The notes beneath the pieces are model-generated. The model made no database searches and was not told the DNA's origin. It worked only from the letters and a program-made list of their open reading frames with translations. Positions 52,636-61,078 of a stretch of 64,000 nucleotides of DNA are shown here, piece by piece. The translations under genes were made by a program, and so were the position numbers. Location of the stretch: the NCBI GenBank assembly GCA_900542565.1, contig UQOC01000002.1, positions 20,286 to 84,285 on the forward strand. Reading direction: 5' to 3'. The DNA comes from an uncultured Eubacteriales bacterium. GTDB taxonomy: Bacteria; Bacillota; Clostridia; Peptostreptococcales; Anaerovoracaceae. Within the stretch, counting starts at the first letter, position 1; every line of letters begins with the position of its first letter.

Positions 52636-53262
52636 GTGTCAAATTCATGCCATCTTGCAGATGAACAGGGCTTTGAAACATTCAGGCATGCCTATCGGGC
52701 AGCTATCAAAGAGGTCCGGACAAAGATAGAGATCCTCAGTGAAGACTTTGCCGTCAGGCACGACTATAATCCTATCCATCACATGGAAAGGCGCTTAAAA
52801 TCTCCGGAAAGTATCGAAGAAAAACTCATACGGTACGGCAAAGAGGTATCTATCAGCTCGGCAAAGGAAAATATATTCGACATTGCCGGTATCCGTGTAG
52901 TGTGCAATTTCATCGACGATGTATATGCGATGGCCGACATGATGCTTGAGCAGAACGATGTCAGGCTCATAATGAAAAAAGATTACATAGAAAGCCCAAA
53001 ACCCAACGGTTACAGGAGTCTCCACCTCGTGATCGCAGTTCCTGTTTTTTTGCTTAACGGCTGTGAATATGTGCCCGTAGAAGTACAGATAAGAACTGTC
53101 GCCATGGATTTCTGGGCAAGCCTTGAGCATCAGCTCAGATACAAAAAAGAAAAAGAACTTTCCCCACAGGTCCATCAGGAGCTGAAAGCATGTGCCGAAG
53201 CCAGCGCCATCCTCGATAAAAGGATGCAGCTTCTCTTTGATGAGATATCAAAACCGGAATGA
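52636..53262 (+). CDS. GTP pyrophosphokinase family small alarmone synthetase
   Basis: This 208-residue RelA/SpoT-fold enzyme of the RelQ/YjbM small synthetase type makes (p)ppGpp. It shows ERRLKSPESIEEKL, the catalytic-strand DIAGIRVVCNFIDDVY, YIESPKPNGYRSLH and the Glu-containing EVQIRTVAMDFWASLEH. No hydrolase or TGS/ACT regulatory domain is present. It starts at GTG, following GGGGG by 9 bases. A strong bidirectional terminator follows. Confidence 0.93.
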   Translation: MSNSCHLADEQGFETFRHAYRAAIKEVRTKIEILSEDFAVRHDYNPIHHMERRLKSPESIEEKLIRYGKEVSISSAKENIFDIAGIRVVCNFIDDVYAMADMMLEQNDVRLIMKKDYIESPKPNGYRSLHLVIAVPVFLLNGCEYVPVEVQIRTVAMDFWASLEHQLRYKKEKELSPQVHQELKACAEASAILDKRMQLLFDEISKPE

Positions 53263-53267
53263 TATTT

Positions 53268-53297
53268 AAAAGAACCGCTCGTCCGAGTGGTTCTTTT
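53268..53297. terminator. Bidirectional terminator
   Basis: AAAAGAACCGCTC pairs with GAGTGGTTCTTTT (one G-T pair), flanked by A and T runs, between two convergent genes. Confidence 0.9.
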
Positions 53298-53320
53298 GCT
53301 ATCCGTTATTTTTATCAGCA

Positions 53321-54352
53321 TCATGCCAGATAATACAGATCGTCAAGGCCCTGAAGCTCCATAAGGGCCCAGATGGCATCGTTCACATCCATCCTTGTGT
53401 TAAAATAGCCGAAACTGAACCGGGCAACGCCTTCTTTTCCTATCCCCAGCGACTCCGTAAGCCTCGGACAGGAACAGTCGCCGGAACTTATGGCGATATG
53501 GTTCTTCCTCATATGTTCCTTTATCTCATCAGGCGTAAATCCCCTGATGTTCAGCGACACTGTCGGCACTCTCGTATTTGTGCCGAAATCTCCATATACT
53601 GTCACATCCTTCATTGATCTTACCGACTCAAAGAATCTTTTGGCAAGCCTGTGAGGAAATATGCTTACACCGTATATGCCCTTTTCAAGGATGAAATCAA
53701 CAGAGGCCTTGAGCTGTCCCAGTTTCTGCCGGGACGGACATCTTATACCCTCTGAAATACCGTGATCTGCTGCAAGGCCGTCACCCAGGCATATGCCTCC
53801 TGTCCCCACAGGCCCCATCAGCTTTTTATGTCCGCTGAAACAAAACACATCTGTCTGCAGTTCCTCAAGGTTGACAGGAACAGCGCCTGCTGTCTGCGTT
53901 CCATCGGCGATGACCATCAACCCATGTTTGCGTGCTATGGCACCTACTCTTTCAAGATCAGTTACATTACCTGTAAGGGCCGAGCCATGGCAGCATATGA
54001 TCGCTCTGGTATCAGGCTCTATGGCCTTTTCTATAAGATCATATCTGAGTACTCCGTATTCGTTAAGGGGAATAAAGGTGACGCGGCTGCCTGCGCTGCA
54101 GGCCTCAGCCAGAGCGTCAAGGACCGCCCGGTGTTCTCCGTCTGTTGATATCACATGATCTCCGGGCTTTATAAAGCTTTTTACTGCCGCCCTGATGGCA
54201 GATGTGCCGCTGTCTGTAAACAAGATATTATCTGCTCTTGTCCTGAAAAGTCCAGCCAGCGAAAGCGCCGCCTCTCCCGGTGCTGCTTCGGGTGCATCTT
54301 TGAAAGATGCAGGCTTCTCCACTGTAACTGCGGCATTATTCAAATATGGCAT
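53321..54352 (-). CDS. Class V aminotransferase, cysteine desulfurase-like
   Basis: This 343-residue PLP enzyme has FTDSGTSAIRAAV (residues about 44-56), HGSALTGNVTDLE, the Asp in VIADGTQTAGAVPV (about 150) and the Schiff-base Lys in CFSGHKKLMGP (about 175). The C-terminal SSGDCSCP (about 292) matches the Cys loop of the SufS branch. The N-terminal segment before the SGTSAI motif is about 25-30 residues shorter than in typical SufS/IscS. No scaffold or SufBCD gene is nearby. Cysteine desulfurase is likely; selenocysteine lyase is possible. RBS GAGGT before the ATG. It is 6 bases downstream of an isochorismatase-family gene. Confidence 0.8.
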   Translation of the reverse strand: MPYLNNAAVTVEKPASFKDAPEAAPGEAALSLAGLFRTRADNILFTDSGTSAIRAAVKSFIKPGDHVISTDGEHRAVLDALAEACSAGSRVTFIPLNEYGVLRYDLIEKAIEPDTRAIICCHGSALTGNVTDLERVGAIARKHGLMVIADGTQTAGAVPVNLEELQTDVFCFSGHKKLMGPVGTGGICLGDGLAADHGISEGIRCPSRQKLGQLKASVDFILEKGIYGVSIFPHRLAKRFFESVRSMKDVTVYGDFGTNTRVPTVSLNIRGFTPDEIKEHMRKNHIAISSGDCSCPRLTESLGIGKEGVARFSFGYFNTRMDVNDAIWALMELQGLDDLYYLA

Positions 54353-54358
54353 ATGCTG

Positions 54359-54895
54359 CTACCTCTTCACTTCTACATGTATCGAGCCCATCACATCAAA
54401 AGCCGCCTCCTGGAGCGCAGGGTCGTTGCTGCCCACGCACCGGGCATCCACATGGATAGGCACATCGGGCATGGCAGCTTTTGCGATCACTATATTTGAG
54501 ATCACACATATGTTGGTGACCACTCCGACAAATTCAACAGACTCATATTGACCGGCGTTTTTATGGAGATATTCTCCCAGCTCGTAGGATCCGAAAGTCG
54601 GCTTTGAAAATACCATATCGTCCGGATCTTTCAGCCCGGCGATACTGCCGTAAAGCTGCCATCCGTCCTCTCCGTCAATACAATGCGGAACAGGAAGATG
54701 TTTTCCTTCCTGAGTATCCATATAATGTAGGTCGTGGGTATCCATGGTAAATATTATCTGGCCATTTTCGCCCAGCGCTCTGTATTCTTTTATCTTTTCC
54801 CCAATGGGGCCTTCCAGCTTTTCAGCCCCGGAAAATCCCAGGGAACCATCCACAAAATCTTTCTGATAGTCAACTACAACAAGCAATTTCTTCAT
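54359..54895 (-). CDS. Cysteine hydrolase, isochorismatase/nicotinamidase family
   Basis: This 178-residue hydrolase has the catalytic Asp in LVVVDYQKDFVDG (residue about 9), the TMDTHD (about 51) and the nucleophilic Cys in GVVTNICVISN (about 125). It fits nicotinamidase or related amidases; the HxxD/xxH metal set of classical nicotinamidase is visible as TMDTHDLHYMD (about 50-60). Nicotinamide recycling is the best guess. RBS GGAGT lies before the ATG. It is 4 bases from the SGNH-hydrolase gene. Confidence 0.85.
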   Translation of the reverse strand: MKKLLVVVDYQKDFVDGSLGFSGAEKLEGPIGEKIKEYRALGENGQIIFTMDTHDLHYMDTQEGKHLPVPHCIDGEDGWQLYGSIAGLKDPDDMVFSKPTFGSYELGEYLHKNAGQYESVEFVGVVTNICVISNIVIAKAAMPDVPIHVDARCVGSNDPALQEAAFDVMGSIHVEVKR

Positions 54896-54899
54896 TTTT

Positions 54900-55745
54900 C
54901 TACTCCTCCGTATCGCTTTGCTCCGGCAGGATGGCCTTTGTCAATATCCAGTCCACCCACTCTACATAGTATTTTCCCAGAACATGAGTATTATCACTGG
55001 TACATTCAGCTTTAAGATCCCCGTTGGCATCGTCGAACAATTCGTTCACATCAATGTAGAACACTCTCTTATTGTCGGCAAATTGCGAGATCTTGCTGTT
55101 AAAATCATTTATATTTTTGTTGTTGAACACTTCGTCAGTATTTGAACGGCCTGCGGCAACATGAAGGTTTGCTTCGATGAAGATCAGGGAGTCAGGAGCT
55201 TTTTCCTTTATCCAGTCTATGAGTTCGCCATACTTTACGACCGTATTTTCACGGTTATACCCCAGTTCGTTTATCCCCAGCATGACATAGATCTTTCCGT
55301 ACTTCTTTGACGACAGCAGACTGTCAAGGGTAACTGTGCCGACTCCCGGCACATTCACGGAACTGTCCCGGACATTGTACACATTCATTCCTGTGTTGGC
55401 AAAGAAATTAGGGCCCTGTGTCTGTCCGTATTCTCTCAGACCCACTGTCCTGGAATCTCCTATAAACAGAGCGTCATTGAGATATGAGCTGTCTGTGGCA
55501 GTAAACGGCGCATCGGCAGGATCGATCTTCTCTGGTCCTGAAACCTCTGTCTGCCCCGATTGCCCGGAATTTTCCTGGTCCTCAGGCGGCGTTTCGTCTC
55601 CATCTGATACCTGGGGCCCGTCTTCGGGCGGCGTGCTCTCTCCGCTCTTATCGATTATGAGCACCTTAAAAGACATTATAGTGAACACCACTATGCAAGA
55701 AATCATTATTAAGATTGAAAATGAGTATTTTATTATGTTCTTCAT
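54900..55745 (-). CDS. Membrane-anchored SGNH/GDSL hydrolase
   Basis: This 281-residue protein has an N-terminal membrane anchor (residues about 8-30) and a long acidic Pro/Ser/Gly linker (about 35-78). An extracellular SGNH domain follows with LFIGDSRTVGLREY (Ser about 96), VMLGINELG (Asn about 157) and a C-terminal TSDNTHVLGKYY (Asp/His about 252). It is 8 bases from the MBOAT gene, a pairing typical of cell-wall or polysaccharide O-acetyltransferases, in which the MBOAT moves the acetyl group across the membrane and the SGNH protein attaches it. RBS AAGGTGG. Confidence 0.88.
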   Translation of the reverse strand: MKNIIKYSFSILIMISCIVVFTIMSFKVLIIDKSGESTPPEDGPQVSDGDETPPEDQENSGQSGQTEVSGPEKIDPADAPFTATDSSYLNDALFIGDSRTVGLREYGQTQGPNFFANTGMNVYNVRDSSVNVPGVGTVTLDSLLSSKKYGKIYVMLGINELGYNRENTVVKYGELIDWIKEKAPDSLIFIEANLHVAAGRSNTDEVFNNKNINDFNSKISQFADNKRVFYIDVNELFDDANGDLKAECTSDNTHVLGKYYVEWVDWILTKAILPEQSDTEE

Positions 55746-55753
55746 ACGCCACC

Positions 55754-57160
55754 TTAAAATCTAAAATAAAGGAACGGGTCGTTGAGGCCCAGATATATTA
55801 AATAAGCAGAAGCCCAGAATATGACAAACAGTATGACTGTTCCGATAATAGTATTCCTTATCTTAGCGAACAGCCTTTCCGGTATTGATAAGCTCATTAC
55901 CAGGCATATCAGCATCAGCACTCCATACATGCCCCAGAATTTAGCCAGATCGCCTTCAAAGACCGTGTCGCTCCCTGTCCCTGCAAAATCAAACAGCCTG
56001 CTGACATATATGCCCAGCTTGTCTATATCCGTTATGGCAAATATCATCCATGACAGGGGTATCATGAAAAACATGTACAGATGTCCCAGCGGCTTTACAC
56101 GATCCAGCAGTCTTTTCAGCCCTGCCTTTTCTATGGCAATGCATGCAAACAGGAACAGTCCCCATATGACAAAATTCCATCCTGCTCCGTGCCATATGCC
56201 CGTCAGTGCCCACACCACCAGCAGGTTCAGATAAACCCGCGGAACTGACCTCCTGTTGCCTCCCAGGGGTATGTAAACATAATCCCTGAACCAGCTTCCC
56301 AGACTCATGTGCCACCTGCGCCAGAATTCCGTCATGGACAGTGACTCGTATGGATGAGCAAAGTTCTGAGGAATGGAAAAGCCCATTATGCGTCCAAGTC
56401 CCATGGCCATCATAGAATAGCCGTAAAAGTCAAAATACAGCTGGAAACTGTAAGCGAAAATACCCATCCATGCAACAGGAGCGGATATACTCTCAAACCC
56501 TACAGCCTGTATGTCACTCCAGCAGCTCCCTATCCTGTCGGCGAGCAAAACCTTGAATCCAAGGCCCAGAGCAAAAGTCCTGAGGCCGTCATCCAGGCTT
56601 TCCATTGAAGCTGTCCGGTTTTTCAGGTCTCTTTTTATGGTCTCAAACCGTGTGATAGGCCCGGTGGTTATCTTTGGGAACATGGTGAAATATGTCCCGA
56701 AGTTTATCAGGTTTTTTTCAGCTTTTATATCATGCCTGTAGACATCTATAAGGTATGATATGCTGGAAAATGTATAGAAACTGATGCCGACCGGCAGCAG
56801 CAGGTTCAATGGCTGCACCGCCTGACCGCCTCCCAGGCTCTGGACGGCATGGTTGATGTTTTCTATTATAAAATCTGCATATTTGAATATCACCAGCCAC
56901 GCAAGATTATATATTATGCCTGCGGTGAGTATCCTTTTAGGCTTGCTGCTGTCTTGTATCATCCTGCCAAGTGCAAAATTGACTATTACCGACAGCAGCA
57001 ATATAAGTATATATACGGGCTTGTCCAGGGTTCCCGCAGCATAAAAGACCACACTGCCTGCAAAGAGCAGCAGGTTTCTGTATTGAACAGGTACCAGAAA
57101 ATATAATATCAGAAAAACAGGCAGAAAAATAAAGATAAACTCAACAGTACTGAATACCAT
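55754..57160 (-). CDS. MBOAT family O-acyltransferase (DltB/AlgI-like)
   Basis: This 468-residue integral membrane protein has about ten hydrophobic segments and the MBOAT features FWRRWHMSLGSWFRDYVYIPLGG (residues about 280-302) and TGIWHGAGWNFVIWG with the catalytic His (about 325). It is co-transcribed with an SGNH hydrolase. Acetylation of peptidoglycan or a wall polymer is the likely role; alginate acetylation is unlikely because no alginate genes are nearby. The site before the ATG is weak. Confidence 0.9.
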   Translation of the reverse strand: MVFSTVEFIFIFLPVFLILYFLVPVQYRNLLLFAGSVVFYAAGTLDKPVYILILLLSVIVNFALGRMIQDSSKPKRILTAGIIYNLAWLVIFKYADFIIENINHAVQSLGGGQAVQPLNLLLPVGISFYTFSSISYLIDVYRHDIKAEKNLINFGTYFTMFPKITTGPITRFETIKRDLKNRTASMESLDDGLRTFALGLGFKVLLADRIGSCWSDIQAVGFESISAPVAWMGIFAYSFQLYFDFYGYSMMAMGLGRIMGFSIPQNFAHPYESLSMTEFWRRWHMSLGSWFRDYVYIPLGGNRRSVPRVYLNLLVVWALTGIWHGAGWNFVIWGLFLFACIAIEKAGLKRLLDRVKPLGHLYMFFMIPLSWMIFAITDIDKLGIYVSRLFDFAGTGSDTVFEGDLAKFWGMYGVLMLICLVMSLSIPERLFAKIRNTIIGTVILFVIFWASAYLIYLGLNDPFLYFRF

Positions 57161-57261
57161 GTCTTTAGAAATGATCCCCTTTCGCCGGATATATACGATG
57201 TCCGTTTATTTATATTAACATAAAAACCAGATACAAAACAGGGCTTTTTTAAGTTTGAGAC

Positions 57262-57293
57262 AAAAAAATTTTGACCAAAAAGGTCAAAATTTT
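57262..57293 (-). terminator. Terminator of the KdpE-like gene
   Basis: On the minus strand AAAATTTTGACC pairs perfectly with GGTCAAAATTTT over a 5-base loop, with U following. It lies 36 bases past the regulator stop. Confidence 0.8.
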
Positions 57294-57328
57294 GTAACGG
57301 TATACCAAAACAGGCATGTACAGCATGT

Positions 57329-58039
57329 TTAAAGGTTTTCGTCCTCCAGCATCCTGTATCCTACGCCCCGTTCAGTAAAGATGTATTCAGGCTCTCCCGG
57401 ATTCTTTTCCAGCTTGCGCCTTATGTTGGCCATGTTCACCCTCAGGATCCTGTTGTTGTCATCCGCATAAGGTCCCCCTATCTGCTCTGTCAGGGCTTTG
57501 TATGTTATGACTTTTCCGGAATTTTTGGCAAGCATGGAAACTATCTTATATTCCACCCTGGTCAGATGTATTTCCTTTCCGTCAGCCATAACCCGGCGTT
57601 TTTCAAAATCTATGGAAAGCCCCCTGGCAGAATAAGGTCTGTTGCCGTTGACTTTATCATCAATAAGCTTATTGCTGTGCCTTATGGCTGTCCTTATCCT
57701 GGCCAGGAGTTCGTCGGTACCAAAAGGTTTGGTGATATAGTCGTCCGCCCCTGCGTCCAGGGCTGTTACCTTTTCTTTTTCCTGCACCCTTGCGGAAATT
57801 ACGATGATCGGTATGCTTGACCATTCTCTTGTCTGCTTTATCACATCAATACCGTCCATGTCAGGCAATCCCAGATCCAGAAGCACAAGATCGGGCAGAG
57901 CAGATGTAAGGATGGCCATACCCTCCTTGCCGCTGCCTGTGGTGATCGTCTTGTAATCATTTGTGTTCAGCGTTTTCGCCATGAAATCGCATATGCTCTT
58001 TTCGTCTTCTATGATAAGTACAGTGATTTTCTGCTGCAT
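57329..58039 (-). CDS. kdpE: KdpE-like response regulator
   Basis: This 236-residue OmpR-family regulator has a receiver domain with the phosphoacceptor Asp in DLVLLDLGLPDMDG (about 52), then a winged-helix DNA-binding domain (about 135-232). ATG 58039 has AGGAGG at 7 bases; the ATG two codons earlier abuts the site. The ribosome-binding site lies inside the end of the kinase gene, so the pair is coupled. KdpE normally activates potassium transporter genes, but no kdpFABC is in the window. Confidence 0.88.
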   Translation of the reverse strand: MQQKITVLIIEDEKSICDFMAKTLNTNDYKTITTGSGKEGMAILTSALPDLVLLDLGLPDMDGIDVIKQTREWSSIPIIVISARVQEKEKVTALDAGADDYITKPFGTDELLARIRTAIRHSNKLIDDKVNGNRPYSARGLSIDFEKRRVMADGKEIHLTRVEYKIVSMLAKNSGKVITYKALTEQIGGPYADDNNRILRVNMANIRRKLEKNPGEPEYIFTERGVGYRMLEDENL

Positions 58040-58041
58040 GA

Positions 58042-59184
58042 TCATTCCTCCTTTTCCTTTGGCAGATAAAAGTAAAATTCACTTCCTTCATTGTGATTTC
58101 TCGCTTTGATATCGCCGCCATGGGCTGAGACGATAGTCTTGCATATTGAAAGTCCTATGCCCATACCCTTGTGCCCGTCGGCTTTTGAATCCTGATCTTT
58201 CAGGTAGTCTTCACCGTCAAAGATCGTTTCGATCTTTTTCTCATCTATTCCGATCCCGTAGTCTTTTATGAAGAACCACACCCTCTTGTCATCTTCTGTT
58301 ACCCGCAGTTCCACAGGTTTTACACTCTTTGCATGGGTGTAGGCGTTTTGCAGTATATTTATGAGTACCTGCTCTATGAGCATGGCGTCCATCATCACCA
58401 TGACCACTCTGTCCGGCAGAAAGACTCTCAGTTCAGCGCCTGGGAACCTCTTTCTGAATCTTGCCACGGCAGAGGATACGACTTCATCCACAGGTTCGAT
58501 ATATTTAGTCACCTTTGCTGTCGTATTGTTGATCCTTGTAACTGAAAGCAGATTTTCTACCATGTTGAGCAGCCATGAGGCATCGTTTTCAATGTTCTCT
58601 ACTATGGTCCTTTTCTCTTCATCGGTCATGGATCCTTCCATTCGCAGATAAGATTCGCTGTTTCCTATTATCCCGGTCAGAGGCGTCCTCAGGTCGTGGG
58701 AAATGGCTCTCAAAAGATTGGCCCTCATTTTTTCCTTCTGCGCTTCCATAAGCTGCTTTTCCTGTTTAGCCAGTATCATCGACTGTTTTTTCATATTTGT
58801 GGTCATGGCCGAGGTGATAAGATATATCACCAGCATGGAAGCAAATGTCACCGGATACCCTTCGATGGTCAGATTGAAACCCTGATACGGATATGTGAAA
58901 AAATAATTTACGCTCAGGATTGAAAGCACATCGAACAAGGCTCCCCATACATATCCGTCAGTATATCTGGCTACCAGTATTATGCCCAGTATGTAGAAGA
59001 TAGCCATGTTGGTGTCATAATTTTTTTCAACGACCTCTCGCAGTGCCAGCGCAATGGCTGTCGTAACGATAAATACGCTCAGGAATATCAGGAAATCCCT
59101 TTTGTGGTTTTTTCTGACCTCTAACTCTTCGGCAGCTTCAGCCGCCTGAAGGTCTCCGTTTTTCTTTTTACCCCATATGTTCAA
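58042..59184 (-). CDS. KdpD-like sensor histidine kinase lacking the N-terminal KdpD/Usp domains
   Basis: This 380-residue kinase has four membrane segments (residues about 30-130) of the DUF4118 type. A HisKA domain (ISHDLRTPLTGIIGNSESYL, His about 161) and HATPase (NILQNAYTHA, DYGIGI, GMGIGLSIC) follow. The roughly 400-residue cytosolic KdpD sensor domain and Usp domain of full-length KdpD are missing, so the signal must be sensed elsewhere. TTG start at 59184 with AAGGGGG about 10 bases upstream. It is followed directly by the KdpE-like gene. Confidence 0.88.
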   Translation of the reverse strand: MNIWGKKKNGDLQAAEAAEELEVRKNHKRDFLIFLSVFIVTTAIALALREVVEKNYDTNMAIFYILGIILVARYTDGYVWGALFDVLSILSVNYFFTYPYQGFNLTIEGYPVTFASMLVIYLITSAMTTNMKKQSMILAKQEKQLMEAQKEKMRANLLRAISHDLRTPLTGIIGNSESYLRMEGSMTDEEKRTIVENIENDASWLLNMVENLLSVTRINNTTAKVTKYIEPVDEVVSSAVARFRKRFPGAELRVFLPDRVVMVMMDAMLIEQVLINILQNAYTHAKSVKPVELRVTEDDKRVWFFIKDYGIGIDEKKIETIFDGEDYLKDQDSKADGHKGMGIGLSICKTIVSAHGGDIKARNHNEGSEFYFYLPKEKEE

Positions 59185-59378
59185 CGCAGTATTTCCCCCT
59201 TCATATGATATACGCTGCAGTCATAAAAATGTCGCTAAGAATATCTTTTCTCGCAGAAATTTGTCGTTTTTACTACACATATAATAATGAAATTCGTATT
59301 TTTTTTCAAGTGTCCATTTCACAACGGCAGTTGTATTTTCATAATATGAAATATATTACAGCAGAAAGGAGATCTATC

Positions 59379-59669
59379 TTGATAAATGACCCTTATATAG
59401 GAATGCCTATAATAATAGACAACGACTGGAACGAGCCATGCCCGGACTGCGGCTGCCGCCCGGAGACTCCGGATATTCCCCAGGATCCGGGAAACCATGG
59501 TGAAAACGGCGGATCTTTTGACAGCATGTATCTGGGCAGCCTTCCTCTGGCCATGGCGTATGTACCTTTTCAGCGATGGAAGACCACCTACTCCCTTGAA
59601 AGAGCGCTGCAGGCAGGGACCGTCTTTCCAGAGCTTGACCTGCCCTTCACAGGAGGCATGAAAAAATGA
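59379..59669 (+). CDS. cotJA: Spore coat protein CotJA
   Basis: This 96-residue protein contains the family core LGSLPLAMAYVPFQRWKTTYSLERAL and Cys-rich PCPDCGCRP region. The TTG at 59379 has AGGAG at 7 bases; an upstream in-frame ATG at 59346 lacks one. It overlaps cotJB by 4 bases. CotJ proteins are made in the mother cell during sporulation. CATAATATG near 59336 resembles a sigma-K -10 element, weakly. This gene is direct evidence of endospore formation. Confidence 0.9.
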   Translation: MINDPYIGMPIIIDNDWNEPCPDCGCRPETPDIPQDPGNHGENGGSFDSMYLGSLPLAMAYVPFQRWKTTYSLERALQAGTVFPELDLPFTGGMKK

Positions 59670-59914
59670 ACAGGAACACATTGATCAGGCAGATACAGGA
59701 AACAGGTTTTGCCCTTTATGATCTTACCCTTTTCCTGGACTCACATCCACAAAACCAGATGGCGCTGGATTATTTCGCCGATCTGCAGAAAGAGTATGCA
59801 AAGCTCCAGGCAGATTATGAAATGATGTATGGTCCTTTGACCGCTTTTGACAACAATACTGAACATGGCTGGGCATGGATAAACGACCCTTGGCCGTGGG
59901 AACTGGAGGGCTGA
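59666..59914 (+). CDS. cotJB: Spore coat protein CotJB
   Basis: This 82-residue protein shows the CotJB pattern LYDLTLFLDSHPQNQMALDYF and the C-terminal YGPLTAFD...WPWE. Start overlaps the end of cotJA. It is required with CotJC for coat assembly in Bacillus; function here is by family. Confidence 0.93.
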   Translation: MNRNTLIRQIQETGFALYDLTLFLDSHPQNQMALDYFADLQKEYAKLQADYEMMYGPLTAFDNNTEHGWAWINDPWPWELEG

Positions 59915-59917
59915 TGT

Positions 59918-60511
59918 ATGTGGTTTTATGAACGGCGACTTGAATATCCGATAAATATAAAGAATCCCAATCCCGCACTGGCCAAGTTCATCATCTCCCA
60001 GTACGGAGGTCCGCATGGTGAGATCGGAGCATCTCTGAGATATCTGTCTCAGCGCTGCTCGATGCCGTACAGGGAGGTGGCCGGGATACTTAACGATATC
60101 GGTACAGAAGAACTGGCACATCTTGAAATGGTATGCACCATAGTCCACCAGCTTACAAGAAACATGACCATAGAACAGATCAAAGAAGCAGGTTTTGAAG
60201 ATTACTTTGTAGACCATACGGCCGGTGTATATCCTCAGGCCGCTTCCGGCACGCCGATGAGTACCGCTACCCTTGCCGTTACAGGTGATGCACTGGCTGA
60301 TATTTCAGAGGACATGGCTGCGGAACAGAAGGCAAGGCTTACCTATGACAATATCCTGCGCCTTGCAGACGACCCTGATGTCATAGACCCCATACGCTTT
60401 CTCCGTGAAAGAGAGATCGTCCACTATCAGCGTTTCGGTGAAGGCCTGCGGCTGATACAGGACCGTCTGGACAGCAAGAATTTCTACTCATTTAATCCTT
60501 CCTTTGATTAA
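59918..60511 (+). CDS. cotJC: Spore coat protein CotJC, manganese-catalase family
   Basis: This 197-residue four-helix protein has metal-site Glu/His residues of Mn-catalases: GEIGASLRYLSQR, IGTEELAHLEMV and REREIVHYQRFGE. It ends the cotJABC operon and is followed by a strong terminator. It begins 3 bases after the cotJB stop. Whether it has catalase activity or is only structural is not known. Confidence 0.94.
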   Translation: MWFYERRLEYPINIKNPNPALAKFIISQYGGPHGEIGASLRYLSQRCSMPYREVAGILNDIGTEELAHLEMVCTIVHQLTRNMTIEQIKEAGFEDYFVDHTAGVYPQAASGTPMSTATLAVTGDALADISEDMAAEQKARLTYDNILRLADDPDVIDPIRFLREREIVHYQRFGEGLRLIQDRLDSKNFYSFNPSFD

Positions 60512-60529
60512 GAAGCAGCAGACTCTTAT

Positions 60530-60567
60530 ACATGAACGCCGGCCACTGACGCCGGCGTTCATGTTTT
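60530..60567 (+). terminator. Terminator of the cotJABC operon
   Basis: CATGAACGCCGGC pairs with GCCGGCGTTCATG over a 7-base loop, and TTTTT follows. Confidence 0.93.
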
Positions 60568-60581
60568 TAACAGACATATCA

Positions 60582-60671
60582 TCAGTACATGATATTGGCT
60601 ATATGCACCAGCGGTGCGCAGATTATCAGGACGGCCAAAAATTCAATCATACCTTTTTTTAGGTTTTTCAT
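60582..60671 (-). CDS. 29-residue single-span membrane peptide
   Basis: This short open reading frame starts MKNLKKGM and has a hydrophobic stretch (residues about 10-28, EFLAVLIICAPLVHIA region) before the stop. A near-perfect GGAGG lies 7 bases before the ATG, which makes translation likely. The basic N terminus and single span predict an N-in membrane peptide. It lies downstream of tandem terminator-like hairpins (60710-60880) on its own strand. No family is recognised; type I toxin, KdpF-like subunit or other regulator are all possible. Confidence 0.6.
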   Translation of the reverse strand: MKNLKKGMIEFLAVLIICAPLVHIANIMY

Positions 60672-60709
60672 ACGATTACCTCCGTATCTTTCTTTTGAGG
60701 TAATTGTAC

Positions 60710-60880
60710 AAAAACCAAAGTCCCGGATTTGGGACTTTGAAATGTGCAAAGTTTTTTTATCGGATCATGTGAGTCCAGCCACAAAAAGGTTCTCTTTCTA
60801 TGAAAAGAGCGACCTGCTGAGAACCTGCTGACATAAAAAAGTTCTCTATAAGAGAAAAAATCCGCCTGCTGAGAACTGAA
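60710..60880 (-). repeat. Tandem terminator-like hairpins in the leader of the small peptide gene
   Basis: On the minus strand three hairpins with U-tracts occur in series. At 60871-60840 and 60825-60788 the stems AGTTCTC/GAGAACT and AGGTTCTC/GAGAACCT both follow or contain the shared GTTCTCAGCAGG. At 60739-60716 CAAAGTCCC pairs with GGGACTTTG. In the first two, an inner TTCTCT/AGAGAA pairing competes with the outer stem. The first two repeats are offset by about 52 bases. They look like serial attenuators. Confidence 0.65.
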
Positions 60881-61078
60881 CCTGAATTTATGTTTCTCTG
60901 CATTACGAATATTCTGTATAAAGAGAACTTGAACATACATAAAAAGCCTTTTTAGTTTCTCAGGGGAAGCTTTCGAGCAAGAAATGAGAACATTTTGCTG
61001 GCAGAGCGGACAGTGTCATGAAAAATATGCATGATATTGTATACGATGCCCCGCCTCAGGGTCCTTTCCGGCTGTCCC
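60881..61078. other. Gene-free spacer
   Basis: No coding gene is supported here. Another TTCTC...AGAGAA pairing (60893-60928) continues the hairpin series. A promoter for the small peptide transcript is not clear. Confidence 0.4.

Noticed and set aside
60668-60940. Minus-strand open frame of 90 codons over the tandem hairpins
   Set aside because: It runs through three terminator-like hairpins, has Lys/Phe-rich low-information sequence and no good start site. I favour structured leader RNA instead.
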